The notes below the pieces were generated by a model. That model saw only the letters and a program-made list of their open reading frames with translations, made no database searches and was not told where the DNA came from. From NCBI GenBank assembly GCA_022453515.1, contig JAJNNY010000017.1:124001-188000 (forward strand): a stretch of 64,000 nucleotides of DNA, given 5' to 3'. The DNA is from Astrocystis sublimbata. Lineage: Eukaryota; Ascomycota; Sordariomycetes; Xylariales; Xylariaceae. Position 1 is the first letter of the stretch, and each line of letters opens with the position of its first letter. Of this stretch, positions 43,550-54,858 are shown piece by piece. Both the position numbers and the translations under genes were made by a program.

Positions 43550-44804
43550 ATGTCGCGAGGCGGCACCACCCTCTACGTGACTGGCTTCAGCCAGGGCACG
43601 CGTGCTCGCGACCTCGCCTACGAATTCGAACGGTATGTCAGCTATCCTCGTCGTCCTCGCCCTCGCCCACGTCCACGTCGTCGTCGTTCTCGCCCTCGTT
43701 CTCGCGCACCGTGAGAGATCGATCGATCGACCACCCGGCCTGCCTGCGGAAACCGGCGCGAAACGGTGCTCCGTGTCACCTTGTCCTCTCACCCGTGTCT
43801 CCTCGCCCACCTGTCCCACGCCCTCCCCGTCTTCCGTCTTCGTCGTTCTTGGCTGCGTCGAGTCCCCCGAGCCGTCTTCCTGTCCACGCTTCCACCTCCC
43901 ATCTCAGTCATCTCCCTCACGATCGAGCGGTCGGGCAGATCGCCAGTTGCATCGGCGCGTCGAGTCGCCTGCCTGTCGTGGCAGGACAGCGAAGCTTCCA
44001 TGCAACAGATGCAACCCACCAGGAAAGTACCTTTCTCCGTGAGATCGCTGACTTTGCCACTTGTAGCTATGGCCGCCTTGTGCGCTGTGACATTCCGGCC
44101 CCTCGGAGCGCTAGTAGCAGGCTGTAAGTCCCGAACCGCGCAAGCTCCGCGCTGGCAGATGAATAGCTAATGTAGAATTCCAGCTTTGCGTTTGTGGAGT
44201 ATGAGGACCGCCGAGATGCAGATGATGCTTATCATGAGATGCACAACAAGCGTCTTGGTCGGGACGATATCTTGAAGATTGAGGTTTGTGTCTTAGATCT
44301 CGCCTTGCTCCCTTGATGCATGCTAAAGATTGATTCGTAGTGGGCTCGTACACCACCGTCAGCATCTTGGCGCTTCGACTCTGGCCGTGATCGCGATGGC
44401 CGTGATCGGGGTCGTGGTGGCCGATCTCCTCGTCGCGGCCGATCTCCCTCCCCGCGTCGCAGTACCCGCGAATACTCTCCTAGGAAGGATGATCGCCGTG
44501 ACCGCGACCGGGATCGAGATTATGACCGTGAACGTCGTGACACCCGTGACCGCTCTAGAAGCCCTGACACTCGGTATGTATTCATGTCGATCTACCAATT
44601 TACGGATTTGGGCTGACATGTAGGGCCACAGTGACCGCGATCGTGATGACCGTGATGACCGTGATGGCCGTGAAAACGGCGCGAACGGAGATGAGCGTAA
44701 AGGTACTTCTCATGCCGTGCAATCACCCTCGGATCTGGCTAACTCTTTGTCCAGCTGTCGAAAGCCCGCCGCCTCAGCATGATGACCTGGATGTCGCTGA
44801 CTGA
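43550..44804 (+). CDS. SR-type splicing factor (RRM plus RS domain)
   Basis: This is a nuclear pre-mRNA splicing regulator. Six exons are 43550-43632, 44067-44123, 44184-44283, 44341-44573, 44632-44702 and 44755-44804, giving 197 aa. One RRM covers residues 6-80: TTLYVTGFSQGTRARDLAYEF opens it, and FAFVEYEDRRDADDAYHEMH is the RNP1 region. The tail is RS/RD/RG-rich (RRGRSPSPRRSTREYSPRK, RDRDRDRDYDRERR) and ends SPPPQHDDLDVAD. Five introns are present; the first is 434 nt, far longer than any other intron here, the others 52-60 nt. The acceptor before exon 5 must be the second AG (CACAG), because the first gives a stop. SR genes often splice themselves alternatively. Confidence 0.9.
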
Positions 44805-47329
44805 AAGGTACATCCCACATAGAAGCTGTGGTTCATATAATGCTTTCGGGTGTGAGACAGGTTCTTTTTTCAACGTGGTCTTTAGATTTTACCCCCGTGC
44901 GACCATTGCTCATCTTCTAGTCTTCCGCCGACCGAATCGCCCCGAGCTGTAAGCAGGAAGCGGAGCTACACAACTCTGGGTAGGAGTACAACTTGTTTCT
45001 ACAAGCAGCGGATCGTATTTGACGGAGTTATTAGGTAGTTCGATTCACTTTCTTCTATGTGTACTTACAAGTATCTTAAGCACTCTAAAAATGGAAGGGA
45101 TTGTTTTTCATGGACACGGCATCGTGCAAGGAATTGTGCCTTCTGAAATCATGAAAAATCAAGTACGAACCGCGACGCCAGATACAAGACTTTGAACTTA
45201 GATCTACCTACCAACCGACCTGCCCGTCAACCTTCTTCGTACATGACGGAGAGGCAGCCAATCAACTGAGACTACCGGTGCCAGTACTATCTACCGGACT
45301 GAACTGCCATGCATTTAACTTGAACCTGCACCGAGTGAGTAAGTGAGAGCAGGTAGCCAGCCGGCTACATCGTAAATTCTCTAACACTCGGTAGAGATCA
45401 TGTCATAAGTACGTTTGAACTAACTGGCCAAGCGTCACCTACCTATGGGTAAGAAAGTGTAGAGTACCTGCCTACCTAGGATGGATGGGTTTGCATGTCA
45501 CGTGGACTGTTATTCAATCATTACCTGTAGCGGTGCTTCCAAGGAGGACATGCTCATGGGATGGGTAACTGCATGTGAGCATCCGATGCTAAACAGCCAT
45601 TGAGCTTTTCGTGTTGGTGAATCAGAGCTCGAGTGCAGCGCCGTACTCATTACATAATTACTACCTAGGTAGGTACAGTCTTGAGTCCATTGTGTTGGAT
45701 GATGTACCTAGGCAGTAGAACCTCCCCAGCACCGAACAAACAATGTACGCTCGAGTCGTCCGGCAGTTTGAAGGAAGGGCTGAAAGTGATTGATACCAGA
45801 TTAAGGCTTTGTAGCCGAGCCGGAAAACACCATGCCAATCAAGTCGATTCAGATGCGCTGCAGGTATGCGCATTTGGAAGTGTCAGTGCGGCTGTGATGA
45901 TGATTGGCTAGGACGACAATATATATACATGTACATAGGTACTTGAGGAACTTACTTTCGAGAGAGGGAGGAAGGGAGAGATGTGGCTTATAGTACGAGG
46001 TCACGGAACTTTTCTTTGTGACATTCATCCTGTCAGGTTTGGCGACGGATTGTTTCAGTCTGGGACCATGGAGACCTAGGAGGTCTGATTATTGGGTCCG
46101 GTGACCACTCCAGGCGGGCGGGTGTCAAGGTCTGCCAAAGGGCTTTTGATGCATAGCGTCGGGCAGTCTTAAAAAGTGCAACATGCGCATGGTACCTACT
46201 AAAATGGTAATATGATCTACCTCTAGTCCCCCTACCTATAGGTAGCGTAAGACGGACCAGCGCAAATCAAATGAAGAACTGCCCCAAGGTCGTCTCACAA
46301 CGTCAGCAGCTTCAGCGCAGCCACCCCCCAAATAATTGGCCTGTCCGGTGACACTGGCACTATACCTACCTACCTACTTACCTACTGTAGGTGCCTACCT
46401 GCATGTGTTTTCCTAAACTTGCTGACCCTGGTTCGCTGCCTATACCTACAAACGTATGCCTACGCCTAGCCCTAGGTTGGCAATCGGCTGTCTGTTGAAG
46501 GTTAGCCAGGTCACCTAGACGTAGATGGGGAGGTATTGACGTCGACATGGTCAGCGGCCGACACTCAAGGCTACATGTAGGTACCTCGCACGTATGTAAG
46601 TAATACCTAGTAGCCGCGCCTACACATGCTAATAATAAACCACTAAGATACCTACTAAATACTAACCTGACGAACGATCTCCGAGGTAGCGACAGGCCCG
46701 GTTTTACCGTGTCAAAAAACACCTGCGCTCACTCGCTCCTCACATCCCCTTAATCGCAAATTCGCAACGCCGACCGACAGCCAGCCAGTCTCACAGACAC
46801 CGTCACCGTCACCATCACCGCCACCGCCTCCGCCTCTGCCTCTACCTGCTGCTTCGTTGTGCCACATAAAAGGCCTCTCTGTCTTCTTCAACTTTCTGCC
46901 CCCGTCTTCCACGTTCTTGCATTGCAGCAACGCTCGTCTGCGGCTCGGCACTGGCACTGGCATTGGCACCGGCTCCACAGCCTCCCTCCACCGTCATTCT
47001 CCGCCGATCTAGATCCCATCCTCTCAGCGCTCCAGCGCGCCCAATCGGCTGAACCGACCTCTTCGCCCTCCCATGTTGGCCTTCTTTGACGCAGCCTGTC
47101 TCGCAAGTCAGCTATGCCGCCCAAACTGCTGATTCGCTCCTAACGAAGATCGTGACTGCGCTGTGGTCTCTCGTCGAGACATCGTCATCGCCGTCGCTTC
47201 CCCGGTAACGAACCCTTGTCGCCCGCTTTCCCGCCGCTTCTCGAACTCCACGTCGTCCACCCGCGACTTGCTTCTCCAGTCTGGCCGCGCCGCTCTCCTG
47301 ATCGGTGAGCGATCAATTGGGCCTGGATA
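44805..47329. other. Long intergenic region (2.5 kb)
   Basis: No gene is supported. CCTAGG-type motifs cluster at 45662-45680 and 46362-46400. From about 46770 to 47320 the DNA is a C-rich leader/promoter of the carrier gene, including a CACCGTCACC run near 46800-46830. ORFs on both strands here are low-complexity products. Confidence 0.55.
46362..46400. repeat. TACCTACC-type motif cluster
   Basis: A run of TACCTAC repeats followed by an inverted GTAGGTGCCTACC copy belongs to the same dispersed intergenic family as the clusters at 42.6 and 43.1 kb. Confidence 0.75.
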
Positions 47330-48592
47330 TGTCTTCCGTACGTCTTGCACCCTCGGCTGAGCAGCCCAGCCATCTGACCCCTTGGGCCGTGACTAACCGC
47401 TGCCCCTAGAACCTCGAGGATGCCAGTGCCGTCAAGGCCAAGTATTCCCCTGCGAATAAGAACGGCCAATTCGTCGAGTTCGTTTCGGAACCGGTTGTGG
47501 CTGCATTCTGCGCAGGTGGTGTCGCCGGTGCTGTATCGCGAACCGTTGTCTCCCCGCTCGAGCGCCTCAAGATTCTGTTGCAGGTCCAGAGTGCCGGCCA
47601 TACTGAATACAAGCTGTCTGTGGGCAAGGCGCTGGGGAAGATGTGGAAAGAGGAGGGTTGGCGAGGTTTCATGCGCGGAAACGGCACCAATTGCGTCCGC
47701 ATAGTACCCTATTCCGCTGTCCAATTCGGGAGCTACAATCTCTATAGAAGGGTAAGTCTCCTGTCCTCTCCGTCGGCCAGCCGTCGCAAGCCCATACCGT
47801 GACTTTCAAGCTAACATCAGCATAGCATATCTTCGAGAGAGGAGACAGAACCATGAATGCTTTCGAAAGACTCCTGTGCGGCGGTATCGCAGGCATCACC
47901 TCGGTCTTTCTCACATACCCGCTCGACATTGTGCGAACTCGGCTTTCCATACAGACTGCATCCTTTGCCGCCTTGAGCCAAGCACAGCAAGATAAGCTTC
48001 CCGGCATGTGGACGACGATGAACACAATGTACAAGTCCGAAGGCGGCATGGCAGCTTTATACCGTGGCATCATACCCACAGTGGCGGGCGTGGCTCCATA
48101 CGTATGTTACCCATCAGTCATTTCCCTGAAACGGCAACAAGGGTCCCAGCACTCACCTTACAACAGGTTGGCTTAAACTTCATGACATACGAGTTTGTCC
48201 GCAAATACCTGACACCCGAGGGTGACAAGAATCCTAATGCTGGACGAAAACTTCTTGCCGGCGCTGTTTCTGGCGCTGTGGCGCAAACATGCACATATCC
48301 GTTGTGAGTGCTCACCCCTCAGTGGCCACATCACAATCAACTGACAACTTCTTTCAGCGATGTACTGAGACGGAGATTTCAAATCAATACCATGTCAGGC
48401 ATGGGCTACCAGTACAAGTCGATAGGTGACGCTGTCAAGGTCATCATAGCCCAGGAGGGCGTGCGCGGTTTGTATAAGGGCCTTGTGCCCAATCTACTCA
48501 AGGTTGCGCCCAGCATGGCTGCCAATTGGCTCAGCTTCGAACTCACCCGGGACTTTTTGGTCGGCCTGAAAGACGAACCCATCGACTTATAG
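47330..48592 (+). CDS. Mitochondrial carrier (SLC25 family, YPR011C-like)
   Basis: This is an inner-membrane solute carrier. Exons are 47330-47338 (nine bases, MSS), 47410-47751, 47826-48101, 48167-48303 and 48358-48592, giving 332 aa. The three carrier repeats each show the P-x-[DE]-x-x-[KR] signature: SPLERLKILLQ, YPLDIVRTRLS and YPFDVLRRRFQ; the third is split by the last intron. VAAFCAGGVAGAVSRT, LLCGGIAGITSVFLTYP and LLAGAVSGAVAQTCTYP open the odd helices. The sequence resembles the fungal YPR011C group (in yeast an APS/PAPS carrier) and, more distantly, the CoA carrier SLC25A42. The exact substrate is inference. The nine-base first exon is supported by a clean ATG TCT TCC | GTACGT junction. 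Confidence 0.9.
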
Positions 48593-49672
48593 ACTCAAGA
48601 CAAGACTTTCAAAGAAGAGGACACCTATCTTCTGCAGCGTCTAGATTGGCTTTATACAAAATCCTCTAGACTTATACTTTACAATGCTTTCCCGCCCAGC
48701 ATTGGGCCACAATAGAGCGCAATTACTCAGGCAGCCACAGGACTTACGAAAAACCACTTGATACTACAACATGTGGAAATGGATGAGACTTTCTGGCTCT
48801 GAGGGAAGATAAGAGACACATAATAACAGGAGACAGACACATTACGGCGACCTTGAGGGTGATCCTTGGTTAGACGGTTGTTACAATTCTATGTAGACAG
48901 ACGGCGGAGCACAGAACTTCCCTACGTACAGTCCAGGGGCGTCTGGTTTGCATAAAGAAGCATACAAAGCCCGATCGAATTGAGGGGCTTGGTTAGATAG
49001 GCAGTAAAGTAGGGCATGAACTACGATTACACCTGGACTGCCCAGGTGTATCAGCGGCGCAACCAGTTCACACGTGTGACCATCATCTTGATAATGGAGC
49101 TCGTCGAGCTTCCCTTGGTGCGGGCCTATACCTAGTCCTTACCTAACCTAATACACGTGCCACGTACGGGGCTGTACTACTGTAGCATGCGGGAGCAGGA
49201 CTCATCGACTATTGTAGAGGGGCGAATGTATGTGGGGTTAGTCATGGTTCATTGCTCCCACGGGGTGTAGGTAGAATGAATTGAGAATTGAACTGATGTG
49301 GTAGGCGAGTAGGCACGGCAGGGTCTCGTGCGAACTGAGGGATCTTCACATGGGCGCCCCACTTAGTCAACGCAGCTGCATGTCTGGTGCTTTGGTGGGG
49401 GTGAATGTGGGAGTACTCGTAGGCAGCTACCTACATAGGTCCCGAGGGTACTCTCAATCTACCACCTACTATGTACACAAGCCAGGTCGGTTGAGCTGCC
49501 TCGTCTCACCGCCCGGACCCGCTCACACAATCCCACAATTCACAATTCCACCTCTATCACCAACTTTTTCGCAGCCTGTGTGGACTTTTTACTCCTCCAC
49601 GACTCCCGACTAATCCGCCAACCACCACAGCACCCCGTCGACTCTCGAGATCGCCGACGAGCCAACGCCAAA
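48593..49672. other. Intergenic upstream of RPL18
   Basis: This is the 3' flank of the carrier gene, then the promoter of the ribosomal protein gene; a C/A-rich leader begins at about 49500. An 87-codon ORF at 49350-49613 has no domain. Nothing else is seen. Confidence 0.55.
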
Positions 49673-50734
49673 ATGGGTACGTTATATCTGTGCAGGAATT
49701 CATATACAAGTGGCATGTGTGCGCCTTAGGGGATTTGCACAATCCCCCAAAGCCTCCATGCTGCGTCCTCGGTGCATCACCGTCCCTCTCTTTTGAGGCA
49801 CACGGGATCCCGATATGAGTATATTAGCATCAAGCTGACCATCGGCTTTTGCACACGACCAGGCATAGACTTGACCTCTCACCATGCGCGTGGTACGCAC
49901 AGAACGGCTCCCAAGGTTAGTCTGCCATCATTCTTGTCTCAGCGTTTCCGTCTCCGTTTCCGTCTCCGTTTCCGTCTCCGTTTCCGTCTCCCTCTCCCCC
50001 GCTGCCGAAAAGCCAAGAGTCGATTCTCGCTAGGGCTTCTGGGGATCTGTATGTGCTGACAGCTGTATCTGCATAGTCCGACAATGTGTACCTCAAGCTT
50101 CTCGTGAAGCTGTACCGCTTCTTGGCCCGCCGAACCGACTCCAACTTCAACAAGGTACGTCCGTCTCGATCTGGCCCGCCTGTCCTATGGGTGTTTCAAA
50201 GTGGCACACCAATGAGTTTCGAAAGCCCAATCATTAACGCTCGGTCTTTCTCCAGGTTGTCCTGCGTCGCCTCTTCATGTCCCGCATCAACCGGCCCCCA
50301 GTTTCGCTGTCGCGTGTCAAGTCTCAGACTATCCGCGGTGACCAAGAAGGCAAGACCGTTGTCGTTATTGGTACCATCACCGACGACAACCGTCTACTCG
50401 AGGTCCCTAAGCTCACTATCGCTGCTCTGCGATTCACCGCCACTGCACGCGCTCGCATCCTTGCTGCCGGCGGCGAGTGCCTGACCCTGGACCAGCTGGC
50501 TCTGCGTGCTCCCACCGGAAGCAACACCCTGCTCCTCCGTGGTCCCAAGAACGCCCGTGAGGCCGTCAAGCACTTCGGCATGGGTCCCCACAAGAACAAG
50601 GTATGCTTGCTCATTTCAGACCAAAGTATGCTGCGCCAGACTAACACAAACTGCAGAAACCCTACGTTCAATCCAAGGGCCGCAAATTCGAGAAGGCCCG
50701 TGGTCGCAGACGATCAAGAGGTTTCAAGGTCTAA
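49673..50734 (+). CDS. RPL18: Ribosomal protein eL18
   Basis: This is a structural protein of the large cytosolic ribosomal subunit. Five exons are 49673-49676 (ATG plus one base), 49863-49915, 50077-50154, 50256-50600 and 50657-50734, giving 185 aa, one less than yeast. The spliced start [19 protein letters not shown], then [53 protein letters not shown] and the basic end [10 protein letters not shown] are all diagnostic. The four-base first exon followed by a 186-nt intron is typical of highly expressed ribosomal genes, which often carry an early intron. Intron 2 holds a 48-bp tandem repeat. Very confident. Confidence 0.97.
49943..49990 (+). repeat. Four 12-bp repeats in RPL18 intron 2
   Basis: The unit CGTTTCCGTCTC occurs four times without interruption, making a 48-bp pyrimidine-rich tract inside the intron, 27 nt after the 5' splice site. 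Confidence 0.9.
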
Positions 50735-51453
50735 GCGAAGGATTAGCTGGAGTTTGCTATGTGTCATCGAGTCTCTTCCAGTCGATCAGCAGAAAATCTC
50801 TACTGCTGGGAGAGAATTCATTGTGTTCAGGGCTGGTTATGGGATTGCTGGCGTGGTCGGTATCAGGAAAACTTTTTTATCAATTGAGATACCATGCCAT
50901 ACAAATGGCACCTCACCCCCAGCTTGAGAATGCAAAGTTGTGTGACACAAGACCCTTTCGGCATTTGGTTTGATGATGACGTGATACCCTACCAAACTAA
51001 AGCCAAAACAATTAAAAAAACACGCAAAGTTGTCCATTCGGTGGTCTTTCTTTCTGCCCCTTGCAGTGAATTCGGCCCAATTTAAATGACGATTCGTGAG
51101 TCGCGCGAATTAGAATATTGCGAACAAACAGCCGATGGTGATGGTCACATGACCCCGCGACTGGAACGCGCATGTTACCAAGTTACGTACTCGATACACT
51201 AGCAATGTGCTTTCGTCATCGGAAGGACCTAGCTAGCTCTCGGTAGTGTCAAATTGAGACCTCCTTACAACAACCTGTGCAATATAACTTCATTTCTAGA
51301 TCATGAAATTCCCAATTGCAGCATCCATCTCATCTTGAACGTGCTCCTACATTGGCTAATTAATGGTCATATTCACATTATAGCCTGAGCTGTCAGCAAA
51401 TCGTTGCTCAAGGCAATAGTACCATCTTCAAGTTGGCTGTCTGAATACAGACG
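50735..51453. other. Intergenic upstream of SRAP gene
   Basis: The 3' flank of RPL18 with an A-rich stretch near 51000-51030, then about 380 bp of unremarkable AT-leaning DNA before the SRAP start. No ORF with a domain is seen. Confidence 0.55.
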
Positions 51454-53376
51454 ATGTGTGGACGATATGCGCTGGCTCTGGTACGTATTGAATTGATTGA
51501 CTGCATGTGCTCACTCGATTCCGTTGCGAAGTGGCGTAGACTACCCCCCTGCCATCTTCATCTCAACTCTTCTGAAAGCTGTGTTCATTAGCCCTCCACT
51601 GTGCAATTTCCCCTTATCCGCGCCATCGCGCTCAACATGCCATGACTTACCAGACCCTAGAGGGCCAGCCAGATAGCGCGCAGGCTGAGAGAGGACGATA
51701 TGCCGGTCTATGAGGCGCCAGATGACCCGCCGGACAACGTTGGGGATGATGAGGATGACGGGGACCGCAGCACTGGGGGGAGGGACGTTGGAGGAGGCTA
51801 TTATGATGGCCCAAGGCAGAGCTACAACTTCGCACCGGGGTACAAGGGCGTAGTGTACCGCGCCGATGTGCCCGACTGGGGCGCAGGTCCGCGACCGGGG
51901 CGTGATGGAAATGCTCCAAATGATGCCACTGCAGCTGGCGATGCGCCGGCGCCACATTCCACGAACACAAAAGCGAACGCAGGTGAAGAACATCGAGGGT
52001 CAGAGACTTCAGTCGTCGCGGGCGAGAGTGATGTCCGTTACAAGCTCCAGACCAGTTAGTATATTTGAGTCTTTGACTCCGCGGTTCGGCAGAAGTTACT
52101 GCTCTTGAATACTACATGATTATGCGTGCGCTCGGGGCACCTGATTCATGGGTCAAAACTTCCCAAAGGACGGCAGATTCTAACGCTTTTTCTCTAACAG
52201 TGAAATGGGGCCTCGTGCCCTTCTGGACGAAGAGAAACCCCGGGTACGGCTCAATGATGAAGACGATCAACTGTCGCGATGACTCACTCGCGCAGACGGG
52301 GGGCATGTGGGCCTCGATGAAGGCGCGGAAGCGCTGCGTCATTATCGCGCAGGGGTTCTACGAGTGGTTGAAGAAGAATGGCGGGAGAGAGAAGTTACCG
52401 CACTATGTGAGGCGGAAGGATGGGAAGTTGATGTGTCTTGCCGGGCTGTGGGATGTTGTGCAATATGAAAGTAAGCTGAAATCCCGCTTTTGTCTTTATC
52501 GCTTTGGGAGATTGATCGGAAGACTTTTGGAGGTGTGAATTGACGAGTGGGCACCAGGTGATGAGGAGAAGCATTACACGTACACCATCATAACGACAGA
52601 CTCGAACAAGCAGCTCAACTTTCTACACGATCGCATGCCAGTAATTCTCGACAATGGTTCCGAGAAGCTGCGCGAGTGGCTCGATCCGGGACACCATGGT
52701 TGGTCGAAGGACTTGCAGTCCCTGCTGATGCCGTACGATGGTGAGCTAGAGGTTTATCCTGGTGAGTGATTATGGACTTCCGTTAACATCTTACTCTTTA
52801 AATCGTTGATAACTGATTCCGCGCATCTCAGTGAGCAAGGATGTGGGTAAGGTCGGGAACAACTCGCCTACGTTTATCATCCCCATCGATAGCAAAGAGA
52901 ACAAGTCAAATATTGCGAATTTCTTCGCAAAGGGCGCTGCTACATCGAACCACTCAAATAAACCAACCAAGAAGGAAGACGGCAGAAGTGACGCAATGGG
53001 GGGCAAAGTCAAAGTCGAGGAGCAACCCGAGATCGGAGTAAATAACAATGAAGGGTTCGTGACTGGAGACATGAAAATGAAAGAAGAAAAGAATATAAAG
53101 CGCGAGGATGGTGATAGAGATGGAGAAGGGGAAGAGGAGGTACCAGTCGTTGTCAAGCGAGAAGCGGAGGACACCACCATGGAGCAAGAACCACCTCACA
53201 AGATGTCAAAAATTCAACAAAACGTGGATACACATGCAAACAAGGGAATGGGGGCGTTGCGAGGCGGGAGGCAGAAGATCAGTGCTATGAGTAATCCGAG
53301 GAGGAGCCCCGCCAAGACATCAGCGAAAGCGGCTGGCACACAGAAGATTACAAAGTTCTTCGCTAATAGCTCATGA
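51454..53376 (+). CDS. SRAP-domain abasic-site protein (HMCES/YedK family)
   Basis: SRAP proteins crosslink through Cys2 to abasic sites in single-stranded DNA and shield them at replication forks. Five exons are 51454-51480, 51661-52054, 52201-52470, 52558-52761 and 52832-53376, giving 479 aa. Cys2 of MCGRYALAL becomes the N-terminal nucleophile after Met removal. SYNFAPGYKG, MKWGLVPFW, KTINCRDD, CVIIAQGFYEW (catalytic Glu) and FLHDRMPVIL (active-site His) follow in family order. Two poorly conserved inserts sit before and after NFAPG. The tail of about 180 residues is Lys/Glu-rich and disordered, with two IxxFF motifs: NIANFFAKG near residue 330 and QKITKFFANSS at the very end, both resembling PCNA-binding PIP boxes. 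Confident. Confidence 0.93.
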
Positions 53377-54153
53377 TACAATTTTTCAATAAACAGTGCC
53401 CATCCAGCCTCATAATCTGCTCTACTGAGCGAAACGTGACTGTTGTGACGGTACCAAAAGGGTATGTACGATTCGAGGCTCGAGGGAAGTTGGCGCTCGG
53501 CCATACGCGGGAAATATCGACGTGGAAGCCATCGAGACGGATGAAATAGCGACCAGGAGCGTGTAGGTTCTCGCGCGGCACGCAGTAAGGCCGATCATTG
53601 ATGCCCTTGCTCACTAACGGTTGCCGAGCCTTGATCCTTCCTCACAGAAGCTATTGGTGACTATGGCCTTTGGACTCTAGGGGTTTAGCGATGATGACCT
53701 CCGTCCATTGGCATCGCCATTCTAAGTCAGGTATGTAGTGAATGGAGCTCATGTAGTCACTGATGCTGCAGTGAGTGATAGGCTTCATCATGCCCCATGG
53801 CCTCTTCATAATAGCAGGTGCCGAGGGGCATTCCACTGCCTCACGGGCAACGACTCTAGTGTTCATGCCCCGGTCAACCTTGAGCTGCCATTATGTTTTA
53901 GCTTCGTGTATTGAGTAACCTGCAGTGAATGTACTCTCAGTTATCGACCACTTTCTTAAATATATAATGGCCTGCGCCCGTCCCTACCTCTTCAGTCACC
54001 TACAACTGCATCAATCTTCTCCCAAGTCCATCAACACTCTTGACTTTCGTACACGATCTACACACTTTCAACATCTCTGGCTCTTGACGTTCCCTCAGAT
54101 TTTATAACACAGCCTTTCATGATAACGCAATAAACGTTATCTCACGCACCACC
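53377..54153. other. Intergenic, no gene seen
   Basis: Minus-strand ORFs at 53214-53504, 53363-53614 and 53651-53866 have no domain; the first overlaps the SRAP 3' end. The right end is the leader of the next gene. Confidence 0.5.
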
Positions 54154-54858
54154 ATGCCTGGACATATCGGTGCCTCCTTGCGGGAATGTATAGCAAGAGA
54201 CGATCTGCTAGAACAGACGCGGCGTGAAGGAATTATGCACCAAATGTGGCTGGCAGAGTTGAATGCATTCTCTGGATATCCACAAGCAAGGGCAGCGAAT
54301 CGTGAGTTCTGATTCGTCTTTGAAAACGACTTGGAAGTTGGCAGTCATCTGACTTCAAATTCAGCAGCAAGTCATTTCAGAGAGTCTGCCTCTCACAATT
54401 CTCTACACCGTCATCACGGCCAATATGAGGTTGCTTCCCCAAAGCAAAGTGGCGATGACATATTTGGAAACAACATGGCATCTAATTATCCCGAGCACCT
54501 CCTCGATCCGCCACGAGTGCCCTATTATGATTCTTCTTTCGGCAAAACCATCACTGTACCTCGGGCCGCGCCGCTGCAAAGCTCTTTGCTAAATTCCCCG
54601 GTAGCTATCTCCGAACTATCAGTTCAGGCAGGAACGAAGCAGCAATATGCAACCGAGAATCTCGAATGTCCCCTCACAACATCGGGATATCATCCATCGT
54701 ATTACCACGTCAACATGACACCCACCATGATGGAACAGCCTCGTTCGACTGGGCGAGGTCACCTCCATTCGACGGAGTCCCAGGCCTCAACAATAGTCTG
54801 GGCGGACCAGACCGCCACAAACCATGGGAAGCAAGTACATACAGCAAGGATCCTATGA
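54154..54858 (+). CDS. Unrecognised protein, possibly lineage-specific
   Basis: I do not recognise this protein. The proposed exons are 54154-54301 and 54365-54858, with a 63-nt intron (GTGAGT...TTCAG), giving 213 aa. The first 50 residues (MPGHIGASLRECIARDDLLE, then QTRREGIMHQMWLAELNAF) are helix-prone and charged; the rest is rich in Ser, His, Pro and Tyr and probably disordered. No signal peptide or membrane segment is seen. A CACCACC-ATG context and clean donor support a real start. The 3' end is uncertain: a GT after GKQ near 54834 could shift into another open frame that runs to 54926. Confidence 0.4.
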
